Part shown: positions 15,991 to 25,161 of the stretch, piece by piece
Layout: each line of letters begins with the position of its first letter
Position numbering within the stretch: position 1 is the stretch's first letter
Assembly: GCA_024235715.1 (NCBI GenBank)
Contig: JACKLW010000005.1
Location: forward strand, 186,001-250,000
Direction: 5' to 3'
From: Accumulibacter sp.
GTDB lineage: Bacteria > Pseudomonadota > Gammaproteobacteria > Burkholderiales > Rhodocyclaceae
DNA length: 64,000 nucleotides
The notes under the pieces: generated by a model
Told to the model about the DNA's origin: nothing
The model's input: only the letters and a program-made list of their open reading frames with translations
The model's database searches: none
Made by a program: the position numbers and the translations under genes

Positions 15991-18420
15991 ATGAGCAAGA
16001 AGAAACTGGTGATGGTCGGCAACGGCATGGCGGGCGTGCGCACGCTCGAGGAGTTGCTGAAGATCGCCCCCGATCAGTACGAGATCACCGTATTCGGTGC
16101 CGAGCCGCACCCCAACTACAACCGCATCCTGCTCTCGCCGGTGCTCGCCGGCGAGATGACCATCCAGGACATCATTCTCAACGATCACCAGTGGTACGCA
16201 AACAACGGCATCACGCTGCATCTGGGCAGGACGGTGAACCGCATCGACCGCATCAAGCGCCGGGTGATCGCCGACGACGGCACCGAGGAAGCCTACGACC
16301 GCCTGCTACTGGCGACCGGCTCGACTCCTTTCATGCTGCCGATCCCGGGCAACGATCTGCCGGGGGTGATTTCCTACCGCGACATCGCCGATACCGACGC
16401 CATGATCGACGCGGCCAGGCGCTACCGGCACGCAGTAGTCATCGGCGGCGGGCTACTCGGCCTCGAGGCGGCCAACGGCCTGAAGCTGCGCGGCATGGAC
16501 GTGACGGTGGTGCACCTCGCCGACTGGCTGCTCGAACGCCAACTCGACGAGATGGCCGGCCGGATGCTGCAGAAATCTCTCGAGGAACGAGGCCTCAAGT
16601 TCCTGCTCGGCAAGCAGACAGAGGCGCTGATCGCCGGCGAGAGCGGCCGCGTCGCCGCCGTCCGCCTCAAGGATGGCCTGCAAATTCCGGCCGATCTGGT
16701 GGTCATGGCCGTCGGCATCCGCCCGAACGTCGCGCTCGCCGAGTCGGCCGGGATCCACTGCAACCGCGGCATCGTGGTCAACGACACCATGCAGACCTAC
16801 GATCCGAAGGTATACGCGGTCGGCGAGTGCGTCGCCCACCGCGGAATCGCCTACGGCCTGGTCGCACCCTTGTTCGAGCAGGGCAAGGTCGCCGCCAACC
16901 ACCTCGGCAACTACGGCATCAGCCGCTACACCGGCTCGGTGACGTCGACCAAGCTCAAGGTGACCGGCATCGACCTCTTCTCGGCCGGCGACTTCTTTGG
17001 CGGCAAGGACAGCGAGGAGATCATCCTCAACGACGCTGCCGGCGGGGTGTACAAGAAGCTGGTGATCCAGGACAACAAGCTGGTCGGCGGCGTGCTCTAC
17101 GGCGACACCGCCGACGGGCCCTGGTACTACCAGTTGCTGCGTGACGGCCAGGACATCCACGAAATTCGCGATCACCTGCTCTTCGGCCAGTCGCACGTTG
17201 GCGACGTCGGCCACCAGGGCCACAGCAAGGCGGCGGCGATGGCCGACAGCGCCGAGGTCTGCGGCTGCAACGGCGTCAGCAAGGGCACGATCGTCAGGGC
17301 GATAAAGGAAAACGGCCTGTTCACCCTCGACGACATCAAGAAGCACACCAAGGCATCGTCTTCCTGCGGCTCGTGCGCCGGCCTCTGCGAGCAGATTCTC
17401 TCGGCGACCATCGGCGGCGCCTACACGCCGGCGGCGTCGAACCGCAAGCCGGTCTGCGGCTGCACCGACTTCTCGCATCAGGAAGTGCGCGATGCCATTC
17501 GTCAGCAGCCGCTGCTGAGCATCGGCGAGACGATGCGTTTCCTCGAATGGACGACACCGGACGGCTGTGACAAGTGCCGCCCGGCGCTCAACTACTATCT
17601 GATTTCGACCTGGCCGAAGCAGGCCAAAGACGATCCTCGCTCACGGCTGATCAACGAGCGTGCGCACGCCAACATCCAGAAGGACGGCACCTACTCGGTG
17701 GTGCCGCGGATGTGGGGAGGGCTGACCACTTCCGCCGAGTTGCGGCGCATCGCCGACGTCGCCGAGAAGTATCGGGTGCCGACGATCAAGGTCACCGGCG
17801 GCCAGCGCATCGACCTGCTGGGAATCAGGAAAGAGGACCTGATCGGCGTCTGGAAGGACCTGGACATGCCCTCCGGTCACGCCTACGGCAAGTCGATCCG
17901 CACGGTCAAGACCTGCGTCGGTCGCGAGCACTGCCGCTTCGGCACGCAGCTGGCGATGGACATGGGCGTCAAGCTCGAAAAAATGCTCTTCGACATGTAC
18001 TCGCCGCACAAGGTCAAGCTCGCCGTTTCGGGTTGTCCGCGCAACTGCGCCGAAGCCGGCATCAAGGACGTCGGCGTGATCGGCGTCGATTCGGGATACG
18101 AGCTGTACGTCGGCGGCAACGGCGGCATCAAGACCGAAGTTGCACAGTTCTTCGTCAAGGTTGGCACCGACGAAGAGGTGATGGAGTACGCGGGCGCCTT
18201 CCTGCAGCTCTACCGCGAGGAAGGCTTCTACCTCGAGCGCACCTGCCACTACCTGGAACGTGTCGGCCTGGAGCACGCCAAGAGCCGGGTCGTCGACGAC
18301 CCGGAAAACCGCAAGGCGCTGCACGGCCGGCTGCTGGCCGAACTGCAGGATGCCAGGGACCCATGGGCCGAGCGCATCGCCGGCGTCGAGAGAAACGAAT
18401 ACGAAACGCTTTCGGTGTAA
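15991..18420 (+). CDS. nirB: NADH-dependent assimilatory nitrite reductase large subunit
   Basis: Reduces nitrite to ammonium with six electrons from NADH in the cytoplasm. The 809-residue protein has an FAD/NAD(P)H oxidoreductase module (residues about 1-400, with VVIGGGLLGLEAANGLKLRG) and a BFD-like [2Fe-2S] region (CGCNGVSKG...SSSCGSCAGLC). The siroheme/[4Fe-4S] sulfite/nitrite reductase domain has ligand motifs TCVGREHC and SGCPRNC. The length is normal. It begins 40 bp after the sigma-54 promoter and is followed 24 bp later by nirD. Confidence 0.96.
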   Translation: MSKKKLVMVGNGMAGVRTLEELLKIAPDQYEITVFGAEPHPNYNRILLSPVLAGEMTIQDIILNDHQWYANNGITLHLGRTVNRIDRIKRRVIADDGTEEAYDRLLLATGSTPFMLPIPGNDLPGVISYRDIADTDAMIDAARRYRHAVVIGGGLLGLEAANGLKLRGMDVTVVHLADWLLERQLDEMAGRMLQKSLEERGLKFLLGKQTEALIAGESGRVAAVRLKDGLQIPADLVVMAVGIRPNVALAESAGIHCNRGIVVNDTMQTYDPKVYAVGECVAHRGIAYGLVAPLFEQGKVAANHLGNYGISRYTGSVTSTKLKVTGIDLFSAGDFFGGKDSEEIILNDAAGGVYKKLVIQDNKLVGGVLYGDTADGPWYYQLLRDGQDIHEIRDHLLFGQSHVGDVGHQGHSKAAAMADSAEVCGCNGVSKGTIVRAIKENGLFTLDDIKKHTKASSSCGSCAGLCEQILSATIGGAYTPAASNRKPVCGCTDFSHQEVRDAIRQQPLLSIGETMRFLEWTTPDGCDKCRPALNYYLISTWPKQAKDDPRSRLINERAHANIQKDGTYSVVPRMWGGLTTSAELRRIADVAEKYRVPTIKVTGGQRIDLLGIRKEDLIGVWKDLDMPSGHAYGKSIRTVKTCVGREHCRFGTQLAMDMGVKLEKMLFDMYSPHKVKLAVSGCPRNCAEAGIKDVGVIGVDSGYELYVGGNGGIKTEVAQFFVKVGTDEEVMEYAGAFLQLYREEGFYLERTCHYLERVGLEHAKSRVVDDPENRKALHGRLLAELQDARDPWAERIAGVERNEYETLSV

Positions 18421-18444
18421 TGCCGGAAGCCATGGAGAACAGCA

Positions 18445-18753
18445 ATGGCTGAATGGAAATCGGTTTGCAGGCTTGACGACATCCCGCGCCTCGGCAGTCG
18501 CGTCGTCCGGTCAATGAACGGCGACATCGCACTCTTCCGCACCTCCAGCGACGAAGTCTTCGCGCTGCGCGACCAATGCCCGCACAAGGGGGGTCCGCTG
18601 TCGCAGGGAATGGTGCACGGCAATCAGGTGACCTGTCCCCTGCATGGCTGGAAGCTGCGCCTCGATTCCGGTGAAGCCGTCGCCCCCGACCAGGGCTGCG
18701 CTCGCCGCTACCCGATCCGGATCGACAGCGACACGGTCTTTCTCGAAATCTGA
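18445..18753 (+). CDS. nirD: Nitrite reductase small subunit (Rieske-type)
   Basis: Small partner of NirB, 102 residues, with a Rieske-like fold. The metal-ligand pattern Cys-Pro-His...Cys-Pro-Leu-His (CPHKGG and CPLHGW) is complete, so a [2Fe-2S] cluster can form; many enterobacterial NirD proteins have lost these ligands. GGAG precedes ATG. Second gene of nirB-nirD-narK. Confidence 0.94.
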   Translation: MAEWKSVCRLDDIPRLGSRVVRSMNGDIALFRTSSDEVFALRDQCPHKGGPLSQGMVHGNQVTCPLHGWKLRLDSGEAVAPDQGCARRYPIRIDSDTVFLEI

Positions 18754-18788
18754 ACTCGGCCCCTCAACTTCACTTACGGATCACGACC

Positions 18789-20000
18789 ATGGACAACTCG
18801 TTCTGGAAGGCCGGCCACCGCCCGACCCTAATCGCCTCGTTTCTCTACTTCGACCTGGCCTTCATGGTCTGGGTGATGCTCGGCCCGCTTGGCGTGCAGA
18901 TCGCCAGCGATCTCGGCCTGACGCACGCGCAGAAGGGAATGATGGTTGCCACGCCGGTCCTTGCCGGCGCCCTGCTGCGTATCGTCATGGGGCTGATGGT
19001 CGACCACCTCAAGCCGAAGATGGCCGGCGCCATCGGCCAGGTGACGGTGATGGCCTCGCTGTTCCTGGCCTGGCATTTCGGCGTGCATAGCTACGCGCAG
19101 ACGCTGATCCTTGGCGTCTTCCTCGGCGTCGCCGGAGCGTCATTCGCGGTCGCGCTGCCGCTCGCCTCGCGCTGGTATCCGCCCGAGCATCAGGGAACGG
19201 CGCTGGGCATCGCCGGCGCCGGCAACTCGGGGACAGCGCTGGCGGCACTGGTGGCACCGAGCCTGGCCATCGCCTACGGCTGGACCAACGTCTTCGGCCT
19301 GGCCCTGATCCCGCTGCTGCTGGTCTTCATCTACTACATGATCGCCGCCCGGGACGCGCCCGAATGCCCGCCGCCGAAGTCGCTGGCCGAGTACCTGAAG
19401 GTGCTCAAGGACAGCGACGCCTGGTGGTTCATGTTCTTCTACTCGGTGACCTTCGGCGGTTTCGTCGGCCTCGCCTCGTCGCTGACCATCTACTTCAACA
19501 TCCAGTACGGGCTCGACGCCAAGACTGCCGGCTTTTTCACGGCCGCCTGCGTCTTTGCCGGCTCGATGGTGCGGCCGATCGGCGGCAATGTCGCCGACCG
19601 CATCGGCGGCATAAAGAGCCTGTCCGTGATGTACGTCTTCGCGGCGATCTTCCTGGCCATCGTCAGCATCGGCCTGCCAGAGGCGTGGATGGCGCTGTTC
19701 GCCTTCGTCGGCGCGATGCTCGCACTCGGCATGGGCAACGGCGCCGTCTTCCAGCTGGTACCGCAGCGCTTTCGCAAGGAGATCGGCGTCATGACCGGCC
19801 TGGTCGGCATGGCTGGCGGCGTCGGCGGCTTCTACCTGGCGTCGTCGCTCGGCTACGCCAAGCAACTCACCGGCAGTTATCAAATCGGCTTCCTGATCTT
19901 CGCTGCGCTGGCCCTACTGGCACTGGCCGGCCTGAGCGCCGTCAAGAACCGCTGGCGCACCACCTGGGGTGCAGCGCACCTGACGGCGGCAAAGATCTGA
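18789..20000 (+). CDS. narK: Nitrate/nitrite transporter (major facilitator superfamily)
   Basis: Inner-membrane transporter of 403 residues with about 12 hydrophobic segments. The nitrate-porter signature region AGAGNSGTALAALVAPSLA and the second-half counterpart MTGLVGMAGGVGGFYLASSLG are both present. It lies 35 bp after nirD and ends just before an intrinsic terminator, so it closes the nirBD-narK operon. In this context it imports nitrate for NasA and NirBD. Confidence 0.94.
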   Translation: MDNSFWKAGHRPTLIASFLYFDLAFMVWVMLGPLGVQIASDLGLTHAQKGMMVATPVLAGALLRIVMGLMVDHLKPKMAGAIGQVTVMASLFLAWHFGVHSYAQTLILGVFLGVAGASFAVALPLASRWYPPEHQGTALGIAGAGNSGTALAALVAPSLAIAYGWTNVFGLALIPLLLVFIYYMIAARDAPECPPPKSLAEYLKVLKDSDAWWFMFFYSVTFGGFVGLASSLTIYFNIQYGLDAKTAGFFTAACVFAGSMVRPIGGNVADRIGGIKSLSVMYVFAAIFLAIVSIGLPEAWMALFAFVGAMLALGMGNGAVFQLVPQRFRKEIGVMTGLVGMAGGVGGFYLASSLGYAKQLTGSYQIGFLIFAALALLALAGLSAVKNRWRTTWGAAHLTAAKI

Positions 20001-20023
20001 AGCAGCGCTCCCTTTGAGCAACC

Positions 20024-20061
20024 GGGGCAGCAAGGTACATTGCGACCTTGCGCCCCTTTTT
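20024..20061 (+). terminator. Intrinsic terminator after narK
   Basis: Stem GGGGCAGCAAGGT (20024-20036) pairs with ACCTTGCGCCCC (20045-20056) with one bulged A and an 8-nt loop, followed by five T (20057-20061). It separates narK from the kinase/phosphatase gene 17 bp further on, which could still be reached by read-through. Confidence 0.85.
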
Positions 20062-20077
20062 CGTTTGCGGAGCCTGC

Positions 20078-21760
20078 ATGCCGCTTAGAGTCGACATCGG
20101 TCATTCCTCGCTCACCGGACCGCGCGAGCGTAACGAGGACTTCTGCGGCATGGTCACGCCGCACGGGGCCGAACTCGACAACAAGGGACTGATCGCCGCT
20201 GTCGCCGACGGCGTCGGTGGGCACCGGGGTGGACGCGAAGCCGCCGAGTACACGGTGCGCGGCCTGTTGTCCGACTACTACGCGACCCCCGACACCTGGA
20301 GCATTCCGCACGCGCTCGAGAAGGTCATCGACGCGCTCAACCGCTGGGTGATGGCCGAAGCCGGCCGCCAGCCGGATCTCACCGGCATGGCGACGACGCT
20401 GACCACGCTGGTCCTGCGCGGCCGCCGTTACATCAGCGCGCACGTCGGCGATTCGCGCCTTTACCTGCTGCGCGACGGCGTGTGTACGCAACTGACCGTC
20501 GATCATGTCTGGGAACATCCGGAACTCAAGAACGTGCTTTCGCGCGCGGTCGGCCTCGACCGCCATTTCCAGCTCGACTTCGCCGACGGCGAGCTGAAGG
20601 AAGGCGATTGCTTCCTGCTCTGCAGCGACGGCGTCTGGGCAGCCATCGGTAACGCGCGAATCCGTTCTGCTCTGCTCGCTCATCCCGACGCGCAACAGGC
20701 GGCCGCTTCGCTGACCAGCCTGGCGCTCGCCGCCGGCGGCAAGGACAACGCCAGTGTCGTCGTCGCGCGCATCGAGGAGCTGCCAGCGGAGAATCTGCGC
20801 GACTCGCTCGAAGGCAGGGCACGCCTGCCCCTGCCGCCGCTTTTCAAAGCGGGCCAGGAAATCGACGGGCTGCTGATCGACGAGGTCCTGCACGATTCAC
20901 GCACGACGCTGCTCTACCGTGTTACCGATCTTGGATCGCGGCAGCAACTCGTGCTCAAGACACTGCGCCCGGAGTTGGCCGACGATCCCGACGAGATCCG
21001 GGCGCTGATCATGGAGGAGTGGCGCGGACGACGCATCGCCTCGCCGTTCTTCGCGCAACTGCTTCCCGCCGAAGGCCGCAGCTGCCTGTACTATCTGCAG
21101 ACCTGGCACGAGGGCGCGACGCTGCAGCGCATGCTCGATGCCGGCCTGCATTTCACGGTTGCCGACGCCGTCCAGCATGGCATCCGGCTGATGAAGGGGC
21201 TCTCGGCCCTGCACCGCCTCGACGTCGCGCACCGCGACATCAAACCCGACAACATCCACCTCGGCCGCGACGGCCGCCTGCGCATCCTCGACCTCGGCGT
21301 CGCCATGAGCCTGTCGGAAGACGACCTCGCCGTTGGCAGCCCTGGCACGCCCAGCTACATGGCGCCGGAGTTGCTCGCCGGCGAGCGCGCCGGTCCGGCG
21401 CACGACCTCTATGCCGCCGGCGTTGCGCTCTTTCACCTGCTGACCCGCAAATACCCCTATGGCGAAATCGAGCCGTTCCAGCACCCGAAATTCGGCGAGC
21501 CCGTGGCGCCGACGCGCTACCGGCCGGACATTCCGGGCTGGCTGGAAAACATTATCCTCAAAGCAGTTGCCAAGGATCGCGCGCAGCGCTTCGAGACTTC
21601 CGAAGAATTCCTGCTGGCGCTTGAACGGGGTGCCAGTCGACCTGTCCAAAGGATGGCGGCAACGCCACTGGCGGCGCGCAACCCGTTGCTCACCTGGCGG
21701 ATCATCGCCGGCTTCTCGCTGCTCCTCAACCTTGTGTTGCTGATGCTATTGACGCGCTGA
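20078..21760 (+). CDS. Fused PP2C-type phosphatase / Ser-Thr protein kinase
   Basis: Bifunctional signalling protein of 560 residues. Residues about 1-235 form a PP2C phosphatase with metal-site motifs NEDF, ADGVGGH and SDGVW. Residues about 265-515 form a Hanks-type kinase with catalytic loop HRDIKPDN (near residue 385) and DLG in place of DFG. A single C-terminal membrane helix (about 535-558) anchors it. ATG at 20078 has GGAG upstream. Such fusions are recurrent neighbours of narK/nirBD/nasA in Proteobacteria, so a role in nitrate uptake or assimilation is likely, but no target is known. An intrinsic terminator lies between it and narK. Confidence 0.9.
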   Translation: MPLRVDIGHSSLTGPRERNEDFCGMVTPHGAELDNKGLIAAVADGVGGHRGGREAAEYTVRGLLSDYYATPDTWSIPHALEKVIDALNRWVMAEAGRQPDLTGMATTLTTLVLRGRRYISAHVGDSRLYLLRDGVCTQLTVDHVWEHPELKNVLSRAVGLDRHFQLDFADGELKEGDCFLLCSDGVWAAIGNARIRSALLAHPDAQQAAASLTSLALAAGGKDNASVVVARIEELPAENLRDSLEGRARLPLPPLFKAGQEIDGLLIDEVLHDSRTTLLYRVTDLGSRQQLVLKTLRPELADDPDEIRALIMEEWRGRRIASPFFAQLLPAEGRSCLYYLQTWHEGATLQRMLDAGLHFTVADAVQHGIRLMKGLSALHRLDVAHRDIKPDNIHLGRDGRLRILDLGVAMSLSEDDLAVGSPGTPSYMAPELLAGERAGPAHDLYAAGVALFHLLTRKYPYGEIEPFQHPKFGEPVAPTRYRPDIPGWLENIILKAVAKDRAQRFETSEEFLLALERGASRPVQRMAATPLAARNPLLTWRIIAGFSLLLNLVLLMLLTR

Positions 21761-21998
21761 AGGGCGGAGAGGCAACCCGTACTTTCGTGCCGATTACGTA
21801 CGCATACCGCATCGGGATGGGAAATCGAAACCCGACCAGATCGGTCCAGAAGTGTTATCGTCGTCGAACAAGATCACAGAAAAGCGTCAAGCGGGAGCAG
21901 CGCCGCCCAGCTGCAACAGGAGTCGATGGCGTGTATCGAGCCCGGCGTGCACCTGCGCTGGACTCGCGGATGCGCTTGGAGAACGACAGGAGACAGAC

Positions 21999-23336
21999 AT
22001 GAACTTGACCGTCAAGGTGTTGCTGGGTATGGCGCTGGGCATTGTCGTTGGCCTGGCAATCAACCTGAGTGGCATGAATGCTGCGGGCTCGATGATCAAC
22101 GAGTACGTGGTCAATGGCCTGTTTCTCGTCGTCGGAAAGATGTTCGTCAATGCGCTGAAGATGATGGTCGTTCCTCTGGTGCTCTTTTCACTGATCTGCG
22201 GCGTCTGCGGCATCGGCGATATCAGACTGCTGGGGCGTATCGGCACGAAAGCCTTCGTTCTGTACATGCTCACCACCGCCATCGCCATCGCCACGGGGAT
22301 CCTGCTTGCCGCCAGCCTGGGCATCGGCGAAGGCATGAACGCCAGCACGACTACGGAATTCAAGGGGAAGGACTCCCCGCCGCTTTCTGAAGTGCTGATC
22401 AACATCATCCCTTCCAACCCGGTCAGTGCCATGGCGCAGGGCGAGATGCTGTCGATCATCTTTTTTGCCATTCTCTGCGGCGTCGGTTTGCTGATGGTCG
22501 GCAAGAAAGCGAGGACCGTCGTCGAGTTCGTCGAGTTGCTCAATGAAGTGATGATGAAAATGGTCGGCATCATCATGGCGCTGGCACCCTACGCCGTGTT
22601 CTGCCTGCTCGCCAAGGCGATTTCCAGCCTCGGCCTGGATTTGCTGGGACAACTGATCGGCTATGTCGCGGTGCTGATTTTCGTCCTGCTGTTCCACCTG
22701 TTCGTCACCCTGCAACTGGTGCTCAAGATCTTCTCCGGGCTCAGCTCGGCGACCTTCCTGAAAAAGATGCGCAATGTGCAGGTATTCGCTTTCAGCACTT
22801 CGAGCTCCAACGCCACCATCCCGGTGACCCTGCGAACGGTCACTGAACGCCTTGGCGTCAAGAACTCGGTGGCATCCTTCACGGTCCCGTTCGGCGCAAC
22901 CATCAACATGGACGGCACGGCGATCATGCAGGGGGTGGCAACGGTCTTCATCGCCAATGTCTACAACGTCGATCTCGGCCTCGGAGGCTACCTGACGGTC
23001 ATCCTGATGTCGGTGCTGGCTTCCATCGGTACGGCCGGCGTACCCGGCGTCGGGCTGATCATGCTGTCGATGGTCTTCGCACAGGTCGGTTTGCCGATCG
23101 AAGGCATCGGCCTGATCCTCGGTGTCGATCGCCTGCTGGACATGATCCGCACCGCCGTCAATGTCTCGGGCGACGCCGTGGTATCGGCGATCGTCGCGAA
23201 AAGCGAAGGCCAGCTCAACCTGGAGGTCTATAACGACCCCGATGCAGGCGTGTTCAACACGGAAGACGTACACCTCGACGAAGAGGTCGAGCGCGAGATG
23301 GCACAGGTGGTCAACAGCACCCACGACCACAAGTAG
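21999..23336 (+). CDS. Dicarboxylate/amino-acid:cation symporter (DAACS family)
   Basis: Sodium- or proton-coupled importer of 445 residues in the GltP/DctA family. Diagnostic segments are STSSSNATIPVTLR and GATINMDGTAIMQG, which form the re-entrant hairpin and substrate/Na+ site. CAGGAG lies 8 nt before ATG at 21999; the frame continues upstream but without family similarity. Substrate (C4-dicarboxylate or acidic amino acid) cannot be fixed from sequence. In polyphosphate-accumulating relatives such carriers are linked to anaerobic carbon uptake (context inference only). Confidence 0.92.
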   Translation: MNLTVKVLLGMALGIVVGLAINLSGMNAAGSMINEYVVNGLFLVVGKMFVNALKMMVVPLVLFSLICGVCGIGDIRLLGRIGTKAFVLYMLTTAIAIATGILLAASLGIGEGMNASTTTEFKGKDSPPLSEVLINIIPSNPVSAMAQGEMLSIIFFAILCGVGLLMVGKKARTVVEFVELLNEVMMKMVGIIMALAPYAVFCLLAKAISSLGLDLLGQLIGYVAVLIFVLLFHLFVTLQLVLKIFSGLSSATFLKKMRNVQVFAFSTSSSNATIPVTLRTVTERLGVKNSVASFTVPFGATINMDGTAIMQGVATVFIANVYNVDLGLGGYLTVILMSVLASIGTAGVPGVGLIMLSMVFAQVGLPIEGIGLILGVDRLLDMIRTAVNVSGDAVVSAIVAKSEGQLNLEVYNDPDAGVFNTEDVHLDEEVEREMAQVVNSTHDHK

Positions 23337-23720
23337 AGGAGTGTCCCGGCCGCAGGCCGGGGCAAATCAGCCCCACGCCGCTGGGTAACGCGGACGAGTC
23401 GCCACTTCCGGGGGGCCGACCGCGCGACCCAGGCAATGATCAACAGAGCACCGCTCGCCGGGCTCAGCCCCAGCGCACCGCCCGTCGTACCAGGCTGCGG
23501 CAGGCCGGTCTGCTTCTTACAGCTCGAGCGTCACGCAAACGAGGCCGTCGCCTGGGCAGACCAGCAGAACGGTAAGAGACCGGGAGCAACGTGTCTATCG
23601 AGACGGAGCAACAGGCTGCAGCGATTCGCCTCTGCCGTGAGCCGTCCAGGGGTGGCCGATGGCTGAGACCGCGCATGAGCCCACTCCCGCCGGGGGAGAT
23701 CGCTCGCTATACGACGCCAT
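23337..23720. other. Gene-free stretch after the symporter
   Basis: No credible gene in either direction; short open frames here have no ribosome site and no family likeness. The one structure seen is a stem-loop at 23345-23361 (CCCGGCC, loop GCA, GGCCGGG) directly after the symporter stop. It has no T-run, so it is at best a weak terminator or an mRNA 3'-end stabiliser. Confidence 0.6.
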
Positions 23721-23747
23721 AAAAAAACCCCGCCAACGCTGGCGGGG
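23721..23747 (-). terminator. Intrinsic terminator of the PEP-CTERM gene
   Basis: Read on the minus strand, CCCCGCCA, loop GCGT, TGGCGGGG forms an 8-bp perfect stem (23747-23728) followed by seven T (23727-23721). It starts 20 bp after the PEP-CTERM stop codon. Confidence 0.92.
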
Positions 23748-23767
23748 TCCGCATCAACTCCGGGCGA

Positions 23768-24370
23768 TCAATGACGCTTGCGGCGCGAGAAACCGAGTCC
23801 GGCCAGGCCAAGGCCGAGGAGCGCGAGAGTCGCAGGTTCGGGCAGCGGAGGCCGTTGCACATCCGGAACTTCGGGGCCAGCTTCTCCGAAACTGGCAAAG
23901 GTCGTGACATCCGTCTGACCATCGCCCTGCCAAGTGTGGAAATACCCCGTGCTGTTGGTGATGAACCGCGGCAGTGAAGTGAAGCTGAATTGACCGCTAT
24001 CTCCAGGCATGATGCCCAGCCCGGCCGAATTCCTGATATCGTACTCGACCGGCTGGCCCGAGCAGCAATCGAATTCCCAGCCAGCGGAAGGGGCAGCCCT
24101 GTCCATCAGATCGGGCACGCCTGCCGGCAGCGCCGTCTCGAATCCGGAAAAGCCATTGCTGGTGCCCGGATTCGGGTCGAAGCTGATGTTCGTGACATCG
24201 TACTTCCACCAGTACTTGCCGAAATCACCCAGATAATTGTCCTCGACGGTTACATCGATGGTGACGATGCCACCGTACGAGTGTGTATTGCTGAAGATCA
24301 CGTTTGCCGACGCAGCGCTCGCCCCCAGCCCCAAACCCATCACCGCCGCAGCGATTGCAAATTTTTTCAT
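23768..24370 (-). CDS. PEP-CTERM sorting-signal protein
   Basis: Secreted protein of 200 residues. It has an N-terminal signal peptide (MKKFAIAAAV...SASAN) and ends in the exosortase sorting signal: PEPATLALLG, a hydrophobic helix, and basic tail SRRKRH. The mature domain is acidic, rich in Gly, Asp and aromatics, and matches no family I recognise. PEP-CTERM proteins are processed by exosortase and tied to exopolysaccharide and floc formation. ATG at 24370 follows a GAGAGGG-type ribosome site. It is a monocistron with its own terminator and a sigma-54-like promoter about 210 bp upstream. No exosortase gene is in the window. Confidence 0.9.
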   Translation of the reverse strand: MKKFAIAAAVMGLGLGASAASANVIFSNTHSYGGIVTIDVTVEDNYLGDFGKYWWKYDVTNISFDPNPGTSNGFSGFETALPAGVPDLMDRAAPSAGWEFDCCSGQPVEYDIRNSAGLGIMPGDSGQFSFTSLPRFITNSTGYFHTWQGDGQTDVTTFASFGEAGPEVPDVQRPPLPEPATLALLGLGLAGLGFSRRKRH

Positions 24371-25161
24371 GAACTCACCCTCTCTTTCATCAGACGTCCT
24401 GCCAGCTTCGATCTGCACCGGGCCAGACCGGTGCCGCAGTAACTGCAATAAGCATCGCAAGATCTCGCCACGAGGCACAGAAGCCTTGCGCTGAAATCGC
24501 TTGTTGCAAACAGAAAAACTGGTTGCCGGACTCAGGAAAACAACAGAGGACGCTTTCCAATTCTTCCGCTGTAAATCTAGGGAGCAACATTTGGGCCAGC
24601 AATGGCGAACGATCACTTTTTCTAGTCATACCAGATAGTTGGACAATTTCTCCAGGGGAACGGATATTCACGGCCAAGTGTGAGTGTAAAAATTTCCGAC
24701 AGTTTTTTTGATTGCACCCGGCCGGCAGCCGAGTGTATTACGGCGCGTTGGTGAAGAGAGCATTTGCCTGCCCTCGTCACCCTGCCGGACTGTTAGCCGA
24801 CCCCGCACCCGACTCAGGCCACAAGGTCCTCGCCGCCGCCAAGAATCGTTCCCCAGGCGTTCGGCAGAGCGCCACGCGCCGGAGTCAAGCCGCATGCCCG
24901 TGGCCAGGTCTTCTCGACAAGAACTCAAGACCGCCTGCGCGGCGCGGCGATCCAGGCACGGGCCCGCAATACCGTCGTAGGCGTCGGTTGCCGGATACGC
25001 CTGCCGCAACCGACGCAGCGCTGGCGACATCGCGTCGCAGCGAGGAGCGGATTGACAGCACTTTGCAGCGACACTTACCCTAGCGGGAGTGACCGCACTG
25101 CCAGGGGCCTGCACGTGCCTTGCGCCAGTCTGGCCCTCCCTTCCTCTCCCGGCAGACTGCG
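24371..25161. other. Long gene-free region between the PEP-CTERM gene and the response regulator
   Basis: About 790 bp with no credible coding frame. The left part is unusually AT-rich for this genome (24480-24720) and holds the sigma-54-like promoter at 24583-24598 with a leader of about 200 nt for the PEP-CTERM mRNA. The right part (24720-25160) is GC-rich like its surroundings and must hold the response-regulator promoter, which I could not locate. Confidence 0.6.
24583..24598 (-). promoter_or_regulatory. Sigma-54-like promoter of the PEP-CTERM gene
   Basis: Minus strand TGGCCCAAATGTTGCT fits TGGCACRNNNNTTGCW with a single mismatch (position 5). The start would be near 24572, about 200 nt before the ATG. 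PEP-CTERM genes in Zoogloea-type floc formers are known to depend on RpoN with the PrsK/PrsR pair, which supports the call. Confidence 0.6.

Noticed and set aside
24668..25114. Minus-strand open frame of 148 codons in the gap before the response regulator
   Set aside because: No ribosome site, no signal or domain, and Arg/Ala/Cys-rich composition typical of chance frames here.
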